64,000 nucleotides of DNA from Mugil cephalus (Eukaryota > Chordata > Actinopteri > Mugiliformes > Mugilidae): contig NC_061776.1 in NCBI RefSeq assembly GCF_022458985.1, positions 10,930,591 through 10,994,590 on the forward strand, in the 5' to 3' direction. Under the pieces are notes generated by a model. That model saw only the letters and a program-made list of their open reading frames with translations, was not told the origin of the DNA and did no database searches. Made by a program: the position numbers and the translations under genes. Within the stretch, counting starts at the first letter, position 1. Every line of letters starts with the position of its first letter. Shown here in pieces: positions 11,601 through 22,123 of the stretch.

Positions 11601-13932
11601 TACATGATTGTTTACCTGAATGGAGCAACTCCTCGCAGGAAGATGCCTGGAATCGGCTGGTTGAAGAGATGCTACCAGATGATTGACAGAAAGTGAGATA
11701 GCAAAATAGCTTGATGTGATGGAAATGAGAAGACCAATCATAAGTGTGTTAAAAAATGATGATCACAAACACTTTCTGACCGTCTCCGGCAGACTAAGAA
11801 AGAATCTAAAGTGTCTCATCATCGCTCACCCGACATGGTTTATCCGGACGGTCCTGGCCATCTCAAGACCTTTCATCAGGTGAGGATGCATTCAGGGTCC
11901 ACCGCTGTAGTTGCTGGTAGTGAAAGCATATCACGTCTAATAGACAAAGAGAACATAGAAGGTAACTGTGCCGACATCATGTGGTATCAAGTCCATTCAT
12001 AAACCACAAAACACAAAAGCAGCTGTTGTATAATCAGCAGAGTGACTGTTGTGACACATAACTTCATACAGGTACATGTCATCAGACGTGATATATTTCT
12101 TGTTATGGTTCTTTTCTGCAGTGTGAAGTTCATGGATAAGATCCGGTACGTTCACACCCTGCAGGAGCTCAGTCAGATCATCCCCATGGAGCATGTGCAG
12201 ATCCCCGAGTGTGTGCTCCAGTAAGTGCTCTCAGCCACCAAGGGTCACCATTGAGACGCTTCCGTCTCAGCTTATGGATAGAAAACTCACAATAATAACA
12301 CTTCAAATAAATCCCACCGTTTAATGATCGGTGCAAACTTCAACCGTGTGGATTACTTGTCATTACTGAGATTGACACATTTTATTAAATGTGTTGTTCT
12401 CACTATTCGCTTACATGGACAACTAAAAGTAGAGCGATATATCAGTTTCTTGGACGTGAGGTCTGAGATACTTAGTCGGTTCAAGAGTATGCTACACTTA
12501 GAATATCATGACTGCTTTGCGTTGCTGTCAGACAGACTTTTTCCATTAGAAACTGACGACATTGTATTGATCTTCGCAGCCACCAGACTCCGTTCGATAA
12601 ATCTTTCATTCGCAGAACATTGGAGCTGCCAGTCTCCTGCTCTCTTAACTGGTTTGTTTGTTTTTAGTTTTCCTCCTAAAGTGTTATGAAACCCAAATTT
12701 ACAACACAACATAAACAATACTAATTAGTAAAAATTAGAAACAAGTTTATTACTTTTGAAGTGTTGTCAATCCACTGTAAGGCCTTCATATGTCTAAGGG
12801 GGTTTATAGTTTTTCGTGCCCCAAAACTACTGTTTTCATAGTCAACGCTAATGATTTTTGAAATATGGCCTGGACTTAAACTGAAGTTGATGTTTTTGGG
12901 TTGGGCCTTGCTTCAGGCAGCTAAAATAAATTGTTCTGCCGACCTTGTCCACAATAATTCATTACTTGGCTCCTCTCTGCATCTCCAAGCTCGAGGCACC
13001 GACCGTCTTCTACTGCTCCTCATGTTCTTCAGACACATTGTCTAAGCTGCTATAAACCTACATTTACTTAGTAGATTAGGCTACGCTATTGGTGGTTTAC
13101 TATGAAACAGCTGTGTGGATCAATAATGGTGTGTGATTCTTCTGGTAAAACACAGGCGATGGGTAAGGTTTTAAATACCTGGCATGGTCTTCTTCAGAGG
13201 CGTCATCTGGTAGAAGTGATTTTAAAAAGCTGCTCCTCCTGTAGGAAGGTTTAAAGAAGACATCAGATGTAATCTATGGTTTATTTTCCACATATGATTG
13301 GGATTAGCATGCTGCTATGAACCTTTAGCTTTGCTGCACTGCACCACTGCAGAGAAATACTGTACGTTGATGTAACGGCACATGTGGCGAGATTCATTCT
13401 TTATTTTTTATTTTTTAAAGGTACGACGATGAGAAGATAAGAGCACAAAGTGAAAGGTGAGGTGTTTTTTTTTCTTGCGATTCTGTGTTAAAATTAGGTT
13501 TCCTCACATGTCAGCAGAATTATTCATATTTGCCTGTGTGACTTACAGACTTGAGCAGGAGCAGCAGCAGCCCAACTCAACACTCGCTAAAGAAAGGTGA
13601 CCTCATTTTGCAGTACACACAGTCCTGTCCATGCGGCTGCACCACGAAATACAGTCAGAGGCAGCTTTTTAGCGTGACACAGTTTTCGCTTTGGCTTTGA
13701 GATACTGAAATAAGGCATCCTCCTTCATTCATATCAAGAAAGCTGATGTAAATGGATTAATAGCAAACTGTTCTTTGTTCTCTGGCCTCACGGATATAAG
13801 TTGGCAACGCAGTGTGCAGCCTAATACAGGCCAAACGAGCAAGCAAAATATTTATATTTACCCGTGGCTTAACTCTAATCTGTCATTTCCAGGCCTAAGT
13901 CAATGATAGCAGAGGTTGGCCGTGACATCTGA
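8666..13932 (+). CDS. atcay: Caytaxin (BNIP2-family BCH-domain neuronal adaptor)
   Basis: Eleven coding exons give 352 aa: 8666-8742 (exon opens at 8635), 9788-9837, 9914-10141, 10297-10455, 11188-11290, 11561-11692, 11793-11879, 12122-12220, 13421-13456, 13549-13596, 13893-13932 (TGA). Human caytaxin has 371 aa. The N-terminus ([15 protein letters not shown], then [10 protein letters not shown]) closely matches human caytaxin. An acidic stretch rich in [21 protein letters not shown] precedes the ELEWEDD motif (about 114-120), the W-acidic kinesin light chain binding site known for caytaxin. The BCH (CRAL-TRIO-like) domain follows, about 150-310, with [32 protein letters not shown] and [14 protein letters not shown]. 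The short C-terminal tail is spread over three small exons and differs from mammals. The family acts in brain as a transport adaptor; ATCAY loss causes Cayman ataxia in humans. Neighbour nmrk2 matches the human order. Confidence 0.97.
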
Positions 13933-15710
13933 CATTAAGGTAAGAGTTCCCCCCTCCGTCACCTCTCCAGAGCGGTTTGTAATGTCAGCCCACTGTAACC
14001 AATCTCCGACATACAGGGAAATGTTCTCTTCTGCTCCCAGACATTTGCTTATGTGTGTAAAAGTGAGACGATACAGTAAATCAGACGCCGGACGACGGCA
14101 TGTTTGAATTGTTGGGTCACTGAACAAAGGTCCCAAAGGTCGGCTCTCGGGTCAGGGGCACCGGGATCAGACTTCAGCCTCCCACTGACTCAGACGTCAG
14201 ACCTCAAGTGTCATTTCTCTAATCAGATCTGTGTTTATGAATCTCTTCATCACTTCAATGTCTCTTTAGTTACAGTTCTTAACGTGATCTGGAAAAAAAA
14301 AAATGTAATTACAGCATGTGCGTGTTTCCTCCTGGGCTCCGGCGTCTCTTCTGTCGGGAGCACTGGGACGTGAATGTGATACTGACGTGTAGGATTGTGT
14401 AATTAACAAATCAATCATCCAGCCCGTGACTTTTGCCAAGTCATGTTACAGGTCTTTAAATCGAGACTGCATCTGAATCCAGGAAATTTTAGCCGACCCC
14501 CAAACATTACCCCATGTTACATAAAACACAGCTGCTCGTCTCTTCAGGACCTGCCTTTCCACAACCGATCAATTCTATTTATAAGAGGCTGTACGGACCA
14601 GGTCTGGCAAATTGATCTGTGCTGGCATGGATGTCATGCAATCACCGGTGGGGAGGGTGTGGGGGGGAATACCCTACGTGGCCGGCCGGAGTGGGTTACA
14701 GTGGTCCGAGGGGACTTTTTCTTTTTCTTTTTTTTTTAGATCCCCAACCCCTCGCGCTGTCCTGTGCTTCTCACTATTCCTATTGACTCTCATAAATCAA
14801 AAGAGCCATCACACCGACATCCCAGGAATGGACACACGCACTGTGTCCTTACAAAACGCCACCAGAGGAAGCAGGAGAAAAACGAATAGGCAAACCTGAT
14901 ATGTTTAGATTTGGTACATGCCGATCGACGCTCGCGAGCGCAAAGTCACCTGTAAATGTTGAAGATATCAAACTTTTATGCGACACGGAGACGAATTAAA
15001 CTTTCTGCATTTGCGTTACAGAGCCGGTGGGAAACACTGATTCATTAAAACGAGAGCCAGCGTCACTCACACATGGGATTAAATCCCCTGATGGATCTTT
15101 CAGCTGCGAGACAATCATTCCTCAACATTTCTCTTAGTTTCCGTGACATGCCTGCTTCTATCAACCCACACCAAAGCGTTGCAGCATACAGCTAAATCAA
15201 AAAGTATCCGCTTCCTGCATGTCAAGTTGAACTTTACCTCCAGCATGACGTCAAATACATGAATGAAAACGTAAGGACTCTCTGGACCGGGCTGGGACCA
15301 GTGTGTACATATTTGTAATAATTTTCTGAGGATGGTGTTTGTACATGAACGGCATGGGTATTGTTTGGTTTACTGGGTATTTATTGAAAAAGACATGATA
15401 GTAATTATAACGTGCAATGATGTTGTTCTTCTTCAACCTACAGTAGATGTTACTGATGCAAAAGTGTGTTGCAGTTTTAAACTTTTTTTTTTTTCCAGAG
15501 TTGAATATGCAGATGGCATGCTGGTTTATATCCTTCCTGTCTTTGTTTTTGTCAGGTTTTAGAAAAAAAAAAACTTTTACGAGGTGGAAAACATTGATTG
15601 TTGCAAATTAAATATATGTAAAGAGAGACTCTGATTAAAAGTGTTATTTAAGAAAATGTGCCATTTACTGTTTGTATAAAAATAAATAAATAGGTGAACT
15701 AAAGAAAGCT
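13933..15710 (+). other. atcay: Long 3'UTR of atcay
   Basis: No other gene fits between the TGA at 13930-13932 and a clustered poly(A) signal at 15681-15690. Long 3'UTRs are usual for neuronal transcripts. The segment holds T runs, short A runs (14292 region, 15564 region) and no convincing open frame. An alternative donor (ATTAAG followed by GTAAGAG, about 13939) raises the possibility that some transcripts splice within the 3'UTR. Confidence 0.45.
15681..15690 (+). terminator. atcay: Tandem AATAAA poly(A) signals, probable atcay 3' end
   Basis: Two overlapping AATAAA hexamers lie at the end of the AT-rich segment downstream of the atcay stop. No other + strand gene starts before nmrk2. Confidence 0.45.
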
Positions 15711-17870
15711 TTGTCACTATTATTCACCGCCTGCATTCGACCTTGACCCCATTCGCATTTCGGCTTATTTTTGCTCCTCGGCCCGTTGAGTTATTGAAGG
15801 GCCACGGTTATGAATGATGAGCGTCTGCCAAGTCAGTTGATGGCCTTTGTGCCACCTGACAGTCCTGTGCCGCTGGAGGTCATTTGGACTTAATACCCTT
15901 TAAGTAATACCCTTCTTTGTTTTCATATGCGACGTTGGTCTGATCACAAGCTATAACCACATTACATAACACATTAGAAACTGCACTTTCCCCCACTGCG
16001 CGTTCACATTTCGTGCTTTTAAATTGTCTAGCCTGCAAATGCAATCATTTACACAGTTAATGATTCTCTGAAAAACTCATATGTATTATTATTATTATTA
16101 TCATTATTATTATTAGATTAGAGTCTTTATTGTCATTGCATGGTAGCATATAACAATATACATTGCACAACAAAGTTAAGGTACAGCTCTCCCGTCAGCA
16201 AAAGATAGATATTCAATAAATAAATAAACTAGACAAGGCATGTACAACGACAAACTAAACAGGACTGTATAATATTGCACTTGTTTGGGGAAAAGGAAAA
16301 AAATTATTGCACAGTCATTATTTTCATGAAAGTAGTATTATTATTAATAATAATAATAAGAAGAAGAAATCAGTGACTGATGCACATCATTTTAAATGAA
16401 TGTTTCAACATTTTAGTTCGACAGTGGGGAAATTACATGTATTTTGCTTATATTTGTGCATAAAGTACGGAGCTGGAGCCGTGCCATGGTTAGCTTAGCA
16501 TCAATTTTTGTTTCTGGCAAACAACTATAGGATGCACTGACTTCTGAGAGACCAGGTTTTTTAAATTAGTTATGTAACACCCTCCAACAGACTATGATTA
16601 TGAATATGTTCAGGCATAATTCAGAAGGTCGGAATGAGTTTGTCAATCAGCCTCGTGAAGAAACGAGGAGCAGCCAAAACGTCCTCACTTTGCACAGACG
16701 TCCTCACTCCGATGGTGTAAAACTAAAGTCCTCAGAACGATAGCTGCACAAGGACACACACGCACGCGAGAGAGGTGTCAAACCTCTCATTAAAATCTTG
16801 TCAGTGAAAAAGTGTCAAAGTGTCCCTTTCCCCTGAACACTGCAGGTAATTCGATATCAGACCAGAGCGTAATCTCAAAAGGCCAAATTTAAACTGGGAC
16901 TGAAAAAATGCCGGTCAAGTAAAGGTGTGTCCATCTTCTGGTTACAGTGCAACACATGCTTCTCGTGTTGAACCACATGGTCCCGGGGGGCCCCCGGGGG
17001 CCAGTATGCGGGACGGCTCTGAGGAGCTCATTTATGTAACGCTTCCTGTTTACTAACATCAAATCCGTCAATCACTCGGCGTCAGCGGCCTCCGCTTTTC
17101 CACTGAAATCGGCGTGGCAACAACACGTATGAAGTCACGTGGTGCGATGGCTCTGGCTCAAAGTTCACCTCCTCGCGGTTGCCCAGATAAGGGCGGCTGA
17201 GGGGGAATTTGTTTTCCCCTGAAAGCTGTGTAAATGTAATCAATGAGAGATTATACTGCACACATGTGGACCTGTGTGTGCACTTCAGTTCAAAAGGAAT
17301 GGACGTGTTTTATCTTCACCTATTGCCGCGGCCGCCGGAGAGAGGCTGCGATCATATGGCGCCGGGCCACGCACTTCAGCCCTGTTGCATCAGAAATATG
17401 CGTGACGCAGCAGGCGAGCGCGGCCAACTAAATATAGAGCTCCTGGTTTTCTCTGGCCCGGAGCTGTCTAAGCATGGAAATTTCCCCTCCAAACACTCAA
17501 ATAACGGGGCTCTGCCTCCGCGCTGTGGTGCACGTGTCTCAGAACACACCTTTAAACTTATCGCCTTGAACATTTGCTCCTTTCGAGACCATTCCTCATC
17601 TTTTTTACACCGACTTCCCGCCTGAGGCGCAGGTGGCGTCGGCTTCCGCGCACAGAATTAATGTCATGTTTCGCAGCTTAGCCGCAATCACAATTCTCTA
17701 AATCTTCTAAGAACTCGGTAGGGCGAGGGATTTGTCGTGCATTTTGTTGGCCGGCTTTCACTGACCCCCCGACAGCAGGTGCAAAATGTGGCATCTGCTT
17801 TCATGCGTCTGTGAGGTGTCCTGTACACTCTCTCCCTCTCTCCCTCTCCCTCTCATGTGAGGCGTCAGCG
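15711..17870. other. Spacer between atcay and nmrk2
   Basis: There is no coding gene. It contains the repeat relic at 16108-16300 with flanking ATT/AAT microsatellites, a GC-rich knot at 16980-17003 (CCCGGGGGG then CCCCCGGGGG), and from about 17090 on rising GC content with several CG dinucleotides leading into the nmrk2 promoter. A CT-rich run lies at 17828-17853. Confidence 0.4.
16108..16300. repeat. Relic of a teleost retroelement-type interspersed repeat
   Basis: The segment begins with a TTA/ATT microsatellite and continues with GATTAGAGTCTTTATTGTCA and then a tail mentioning TTGCACAACAAAG. Wording of this kind (TTTATTGTCATTG, then ACAACGAAAT-like sequence) is recurrent at the 3' ends of fish LINE/SINE copies. 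The family assignment is from memory and not verified. Confidence 0.4.
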
Positions 17871-17874
17871 GCCT

Positions 17875-17945
17875 ATTGGCTGCAGGAGGGAGGGCCCGAT
17901 TGGTCGGGGGAGGCCGTGACGCCGAGGCCGGATCCTTTATATGCC
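17875..17945 (+). promoter_or_regulatory. nmrk2: nmrk2 core promoter: two inverted CCAAT boxes and TATA/CArG-like site
   Basis: Two ATTGG pentamers (inverted CCAAT boxes) lie at 17875-17879 and 17899-17903. A TATA-like TTTATATG follows at 17936-17943 inside CCTTTATATG, which differs from the SRF CArG consensus CC(A/T)6GG at one position. The ATG is about 175 bases further on. A TSS near 17965-17975 is inferred. NMRK2 is known as a muscle-enriched gene, which makes a CArG-like element plausible, but binding is not shown here. Confidence 0.5.
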
Positions 17946-18119
17946 CTCTGAGGAGATTGTCTATCAATGAAGTAGTAAAAGGGGGGGACGTCTGCGGCGG
18001 AGGAGAAGGGAAAGGTTTTTTAGTCGGAGCCTTTGAGGGAGAGTTTGCTTTGGCTGGGTTCCCTGCTTTTATCTACTGAATTCCAGAGGTGACCAACAAG
18101 AAAATAAATAAATAAAAAA

Positions 18120-20030
18120 ATGAAGTTCATCATTGGCATCGGAGGGTAAGTCCTATTTAATTTAATTTTCCCGCTTAAAACTGGCAAATTGAATTGAATT
18201 AAAAAACTTTATTCCTGTTTCATTCCAGAGTGACCAACGGTGGGAAGACCACTCTGACAAACAGACTACTAAAGACATTACCCAACTGTTGCGTGGTGCA
18301 TCAGGATGACTTTTTCAAGGTAAGCTCAATTAAAATCACCCCCTTAAAGCCACCATACGCTTAAAGACACACTAGCTATCTCATAGCACCACTTTGCATT
18401 TGCTGTAAGTATCGTTCATGCCACAGAATTTCATTTGTGTCACATTTTACCCTTGAATGCTCAGATGTAACCCCAGTCTGACCTGCAGATGTCCTGTCAT
18501 GGCAGTAGCCTAGTAATGCATCTGGCTGATTGTGTCCTGGACGGCCAATGAAAGGGCCGAGCGTCCCCACTCAAAGTCACACTTTTGTGTAGTAACGGTT
18601 TTTGCAGGAGCAGGAGAAGGTTTTTATTTCCGATTCAACCACATGGCCGTGGTGCATTCAGGGCCAGAAAGTAATGATTGGTCGTAAAAAAAAAGCATGA
18701 GTTTCTACTTTGAGAAAAAAAAAAAACGACTGAAAAAAAATCTAAATTTTGCAAGAGTCTGAAGAGATAAACGGTCTCTTTCATCAAAAAACTTTAACCA
18801 TTTACAACTCTGTAAAAGACGATATATCTAGAAACAGTTATGTTCTAAGATATAGCAACAAGAATCTCCTGTGCGTAACAATGACGGAAACTCACAAAAT
18901 TAAAAATAAATAAATAAATAATAACAATAATAATAAGGTCCTGGTGTGTTTACTTTTGGTGGAGACGAGGCCTTGACTTGTCCCGTCCAGGTGTGATCAG
19001 CCCCGGCTGGATACTAGGTTACAGCAATGTTTTATTGGTGACTGTTATTTCAGAGTCCCGCTCAAATAGAAGTCGGGGAGGACGGCTTTAGACAGTGGGA
19101 TGGTAAGAATGGATTTCGCGTAGGAAAACCATGCAGTAATGTACTTTTCCTTTCCTGCACATTTCTTTTAGTTTTGGTAACCAATCAATCCTAAAATAAT
19201 CCGTGAATGCTACAGACATTCACTAACCAGTTGACTAATGTGTGTTAGAAAGCACATTGGCGATGGCGCCTTGGTTTTCGTGTGTGGTGAAGCCTGCTCT
19301 TCTCTTCTCTTTCCTCCCCCCTGTTCCCGAAAACAGTGATCACCGCCCTGGACATGGAGGCCATGGTGAACACGGTGAAAGGCTGGCAGGAGAACCCGGT
19401 CAAGTTCGCCCGCTCTCACGGCGTCAGCCTGTCGCCCGAGGCCGAGCACTCCGACTCGGAGGACGGGGTCCACATCCTCATCGTGGAGGGGTTCCTCATC
19501 TACAACTACAAGTGGGTCCCCCGCCCCCCAGCTCTAAAACGTAGACCTCTTGACCTCTAAAGCTCCTCTCTAACCTGAGCTCTGCTCGCTCTCCGCAGGC
19601 CTCTCATCGACACCTATGACAAATGTTTCTACATTTCCATTCCTTATGAGGAGTGCAAAAGGAGGAGAAGGTAACGACCATGGGGACTCCGCTTAGGGGA
19701 GCGTTAGGCTGTAAAACGTGACGGATTTATTGACAGATTGTGTCTCCGCAGCACAAGGACGTACACAGTCCCCGACCCCCCCGGCCTGTTCGACGGCCAC
19801 GTCTGGCCCATGTACTTGAGGCACAGGAAGGAGATGGAGGACAACTGCGACAGAATAGGTTCGCGAGGCCCCCTCCTTCCACTTCCACAAGCGAAAGATT
19901 TAACCAACTCGATCATTCGCTCATTTGTGTCTTTTTCCAAACAGAGTACCTCAATGGGATGTCATCGAAGGAAGATATCTACAGCAAAGTGTACCAAAGC
20001 GTCCACAACTCTCTGCTGAACAAGTTATAG
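18120..20030 (+). CDS. nmrk2: Nicotinamide riboside kinase 2
   Basis: Seven coding exons give 201 aa: 18120-18145, 18229-18319, 19054-19102, 19337-19511, 19599-19670, 19752-19858, 19945-20030 (TAG). The enzyme phosphorylates nicotinamide riboside with ATP to NMN, feeding cytosolic NAD+ synthesis. Seen: the P-loop GIGGVTNGGKTT (residues 6-17); PNCCVVHQDDFF (27-38), which carries the catalytic/substrate Asp; HILIVEGFLIYNYKPL, the Walker-B-like core; IPYEECKRRRSTRTYTVPDP, the lid and basic segment; and FDGHVWPMY. Nearly every block matches human NMRK2, and PNCC distinguishes it from more distant uridine kinases. Length fits NMRK1/2 (199-230 aa); the long C-terminal tail of human NMRK2 is absent. 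It follows atcay on the same strand, as in human 19p13.3. NMRK2 is known as the muscle-enriched paralog. Confidence 0.97.
18895..18935 (+). repeat. AT-rich simple repeat (AAAT/AAT) in nmrk2 intron 2
   Basis: Short AAAT and AAT units run in an intron that otherwise holds only A runs (18690-18740). Confidence 0.5.
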
Positions 20031-20500
20031 GTAAATAAAAAGCTCCCCCAGACGTGATCGCAGATCGCCGGTAGCCCGATTCGGCGCCACTAACTCCTCT
20101 CCCCTCTCCTCCTCTCCGCAGCAGGACGGGGCTCACAGCGGACTTGTGTACAGACTTGTAAATATAATGTTGAGTAAATGTGTAACACCAGCTCTTCTAG
20201 CCCGACTTGTAAATAGTTAATCGTGTAACTTATTAAGAACTAACGGCAGAAGTGTTTTTGTATAATCCTACGTAATTTCTTTTTTTTTTTTTCTAAAAGA
20301 TAAGTCAACCTCTGAACTGCCCAGTGTTTTACCACCAGACATGAAAGTCTCGACCTTGTTGTATGTGAAAGTTGTAAAACTCGCCCACTGGGAGGAAGGA
20401 TTTGTGTCTCAGTACTTGAACAAAGAAACGAGTGAATCCAGTTAATGTGTCCTGTTTTCCTTCCACATGAACACACACAGCCTCCTAATAAAGCCATTGA
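20031..20500 (+). other. nmrk2: nmrk2 3'UTR with an intron immediately after the stop
   Basis: The TAG stop is followed directly by a donor (GTAAAT, 20031) and an acceptor pair CCGCAGCAG at 20117-20124, so a 91-base intron (20031-20121) may be removed in the 3'UTR. The remaining 3'UTR runs to poly(A) signals at 20487-20492 and 20595-20600. A T run occupies 20280-20292. Confidence 0.5.
20487..20492 (+). terminator. nmrk2: Poly(A) signal AATAAA of nmrk2 (proximal)
   Basis: AATAAAG lies about 460 bases beyond the stop codon. A second hexamer at 20595-20600 could give a longer form. Confidence 0.55.
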
Positions 20501-20650
20501 GGATGACCGATAACATCCTGCAGCTCTTTAACGAGCCTCGTAAACAGCCAGATTAGATTTAGTATTAGCAAAAGTGTTTTTCCCCCCGAAAGACAATAAA
20601 AATGAAACGTGAACAGGGAGAATGAAAGATAAGGTTCAGTTTAACTCACT

Positions 20651-20692
20651 TGAATGAATGAATGAATGAATGAATGAATGAATGAATGAATG
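20651..20692 (+). repeat. (GAAT)n microsatellite
   Basis: About ten perfect TGAA/GAAT units follow the distal nmrk2 poly(A) signal. Confidence 0.95.
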
Positions 20693-21574
20693 CGGAAGCA
20701 TTTCATCTGTAACTGTGAAGAAACCGATCATTTATTTCCGTATTGTAAGCACTTCCTCGTGCTTCACCATCCACTCGAGCGCCTGCACAACGATTACTTG
20801 GCTCGTACGATGCGTTCTTCTTCCCATTAACCTTATCATCTTTTAATACGTGACCGAGCATTTACCATATTAACATCAACTCCCAAGACAAACAAACACG
20901 AGTGTGACGACGTGTTTAGAAATGTTTAACTGGTGTAGACCTCTTTTTGACGTCCCTTTAAAGCCCCGGAGGGGAAGTTCCCACTCGCGTCCAACCACGC
21001 GGGGAGGTCAGAGCCGGACACCGAGGAAACTGTCTTGCCCAAGAGCCTCGGGGGCTAAACGCGGCTCCTCGAGCACCAGCTGTCTGGCCGAACCATTAAT
21101 ACAAAACAACCTCCATCATCCTTGTCCGCCACCGGGGAGCAGAAACTATTTATCTATTTATTCGTTCAACTTGAACGAGATACGGTGAGCGAGAGGTCAC
21201 CGCCTCCGCAGGACGTCTTTTCAGAAGCTCCCCCGTCTGCCTCTGCACAGAAACGTGGGGGGAAACAAGAACCCGTTTCCACATTTGCTGGCATTTTAAA
21301 ATCAAAACCTAAATCCCTGCTGACCACACAGAACCGTAAAGCCGACCACTGGATGTCATTAGACTCTCCTTCTGGTCGTGTAATTCGCCTCGCTCCGTGC
21401 ATAACTCAGAGGCAGCTCTGTCCCAGGGCCTGGCAGAGCCTCAGAGGGTGCGTTCAGGGGCGGGCGGGGGTGAGGGGGTGAGAGAGGGGGGTGTTCAGGG
21501 GTCTTGTGATACGTTTCTGGGAGTCCTTACATGCCAGCAGTTGGCCCGGAGCAGAGTGTAGCTGCTCTCTCGGT

Positions 21575-21584
21575 TTATATTTAG
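21575..21584 (+). promoter_or_regulatory. Perfect MEF2 consensus site
   Basis: TTATATTTAG matches YTA(A/T)4TAR exactly. It lies within a GC-rich non-coding block about 1 kb downstream of the nmrk2 poly(A) sites, with an E-box-like CAGTTG at about 21538-21543. Confidence 0.4.
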
Positions 21585-21643
21585 GCAAAGTGTCCCGGGG
21601 TGTCAGTGGAATATATTTGACAAGTGTACGGCCTGTTACTTAT

Positions 21644-21689
21644 TGCCACACACACACAAACACACACACACAACACACACACACACGCT
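21644..21689 (+). repeat. Imperfect (CA)n microsatellite
   Basis: The CA repeat is interrupted by AA steps and lies between the MEF2-like and CArG sites. Confidence 0.9.
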
Positions 21690-21821
21690 GGAAGTCTGAC
21701 TCAGGAGCCCCCCCTCCCCGCCCGCCCGCCACCACCACCCACGCCACACGCTGTGTAAGGTGAGACTCCGGCTTGTGATCCCACGTCACGCCCGCCGCCA
21801 TGGCAACCCTGAAATGCCCAG

Positions 21822-21831
21822 CCATATTAGG
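21822..21831 (+). promoter_or_regulatory. Perfect CArG box (SRF site)
   Basis: CCATATTAGG matches CC(A/T)6GG with no mismatch and is the same decamer as the classic fos serum response element. It lies about 240 bases from the MEF2 site at 21575, downstream of the muscle-type gene nmrk2. Confidence 0.45.
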
Positions 21832-22091
21832 AGGGGAGAGGCTGTGACAGGGGAGTCAAGCGGCTGTCACATGCTCGGCGGGGGCGAGCGAAGCCCCCCC
21901 GCCCCCTCGTCCCGAGGCACGTCAACACTTGCCTTCAGACCACTGAGTGGATGGCAGGAATATTTATGGCGAACATACTGAATTTGGGTGTAACACTTGA
22001 CTTCTGGGCCCCTTATTTAACATTTCTATGCAGCATGTGAACGCTCTGTTATTAAAGAGCACCTTTCTTTATCACATTTGCTGCTCTGAGA

Positions 22092-22123
22092 TGTTATATA
22101 TATATATATACATATATATAAGT
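22092..22123 (+). repeat. (TA)n microsatellite
   Basis: TATA repeats are interrupted by a single C-containing unit. Confidence 0.85.

Noticed and set aside
12324..12689. 121-codon + strand frame inside atcay intron 8
   Set aside because: No recognisable domain and no splice sites linking it to the gene. It lies between two exons that join in phase without it.
16980..17003. GC-only block CCCGGGGGGCCCCCGGGGG as a hairpin or regulatory palindrome
   Set aside because: Symmetry is imperfect and there is no flanking structure; treated as GC-rich low complexity.
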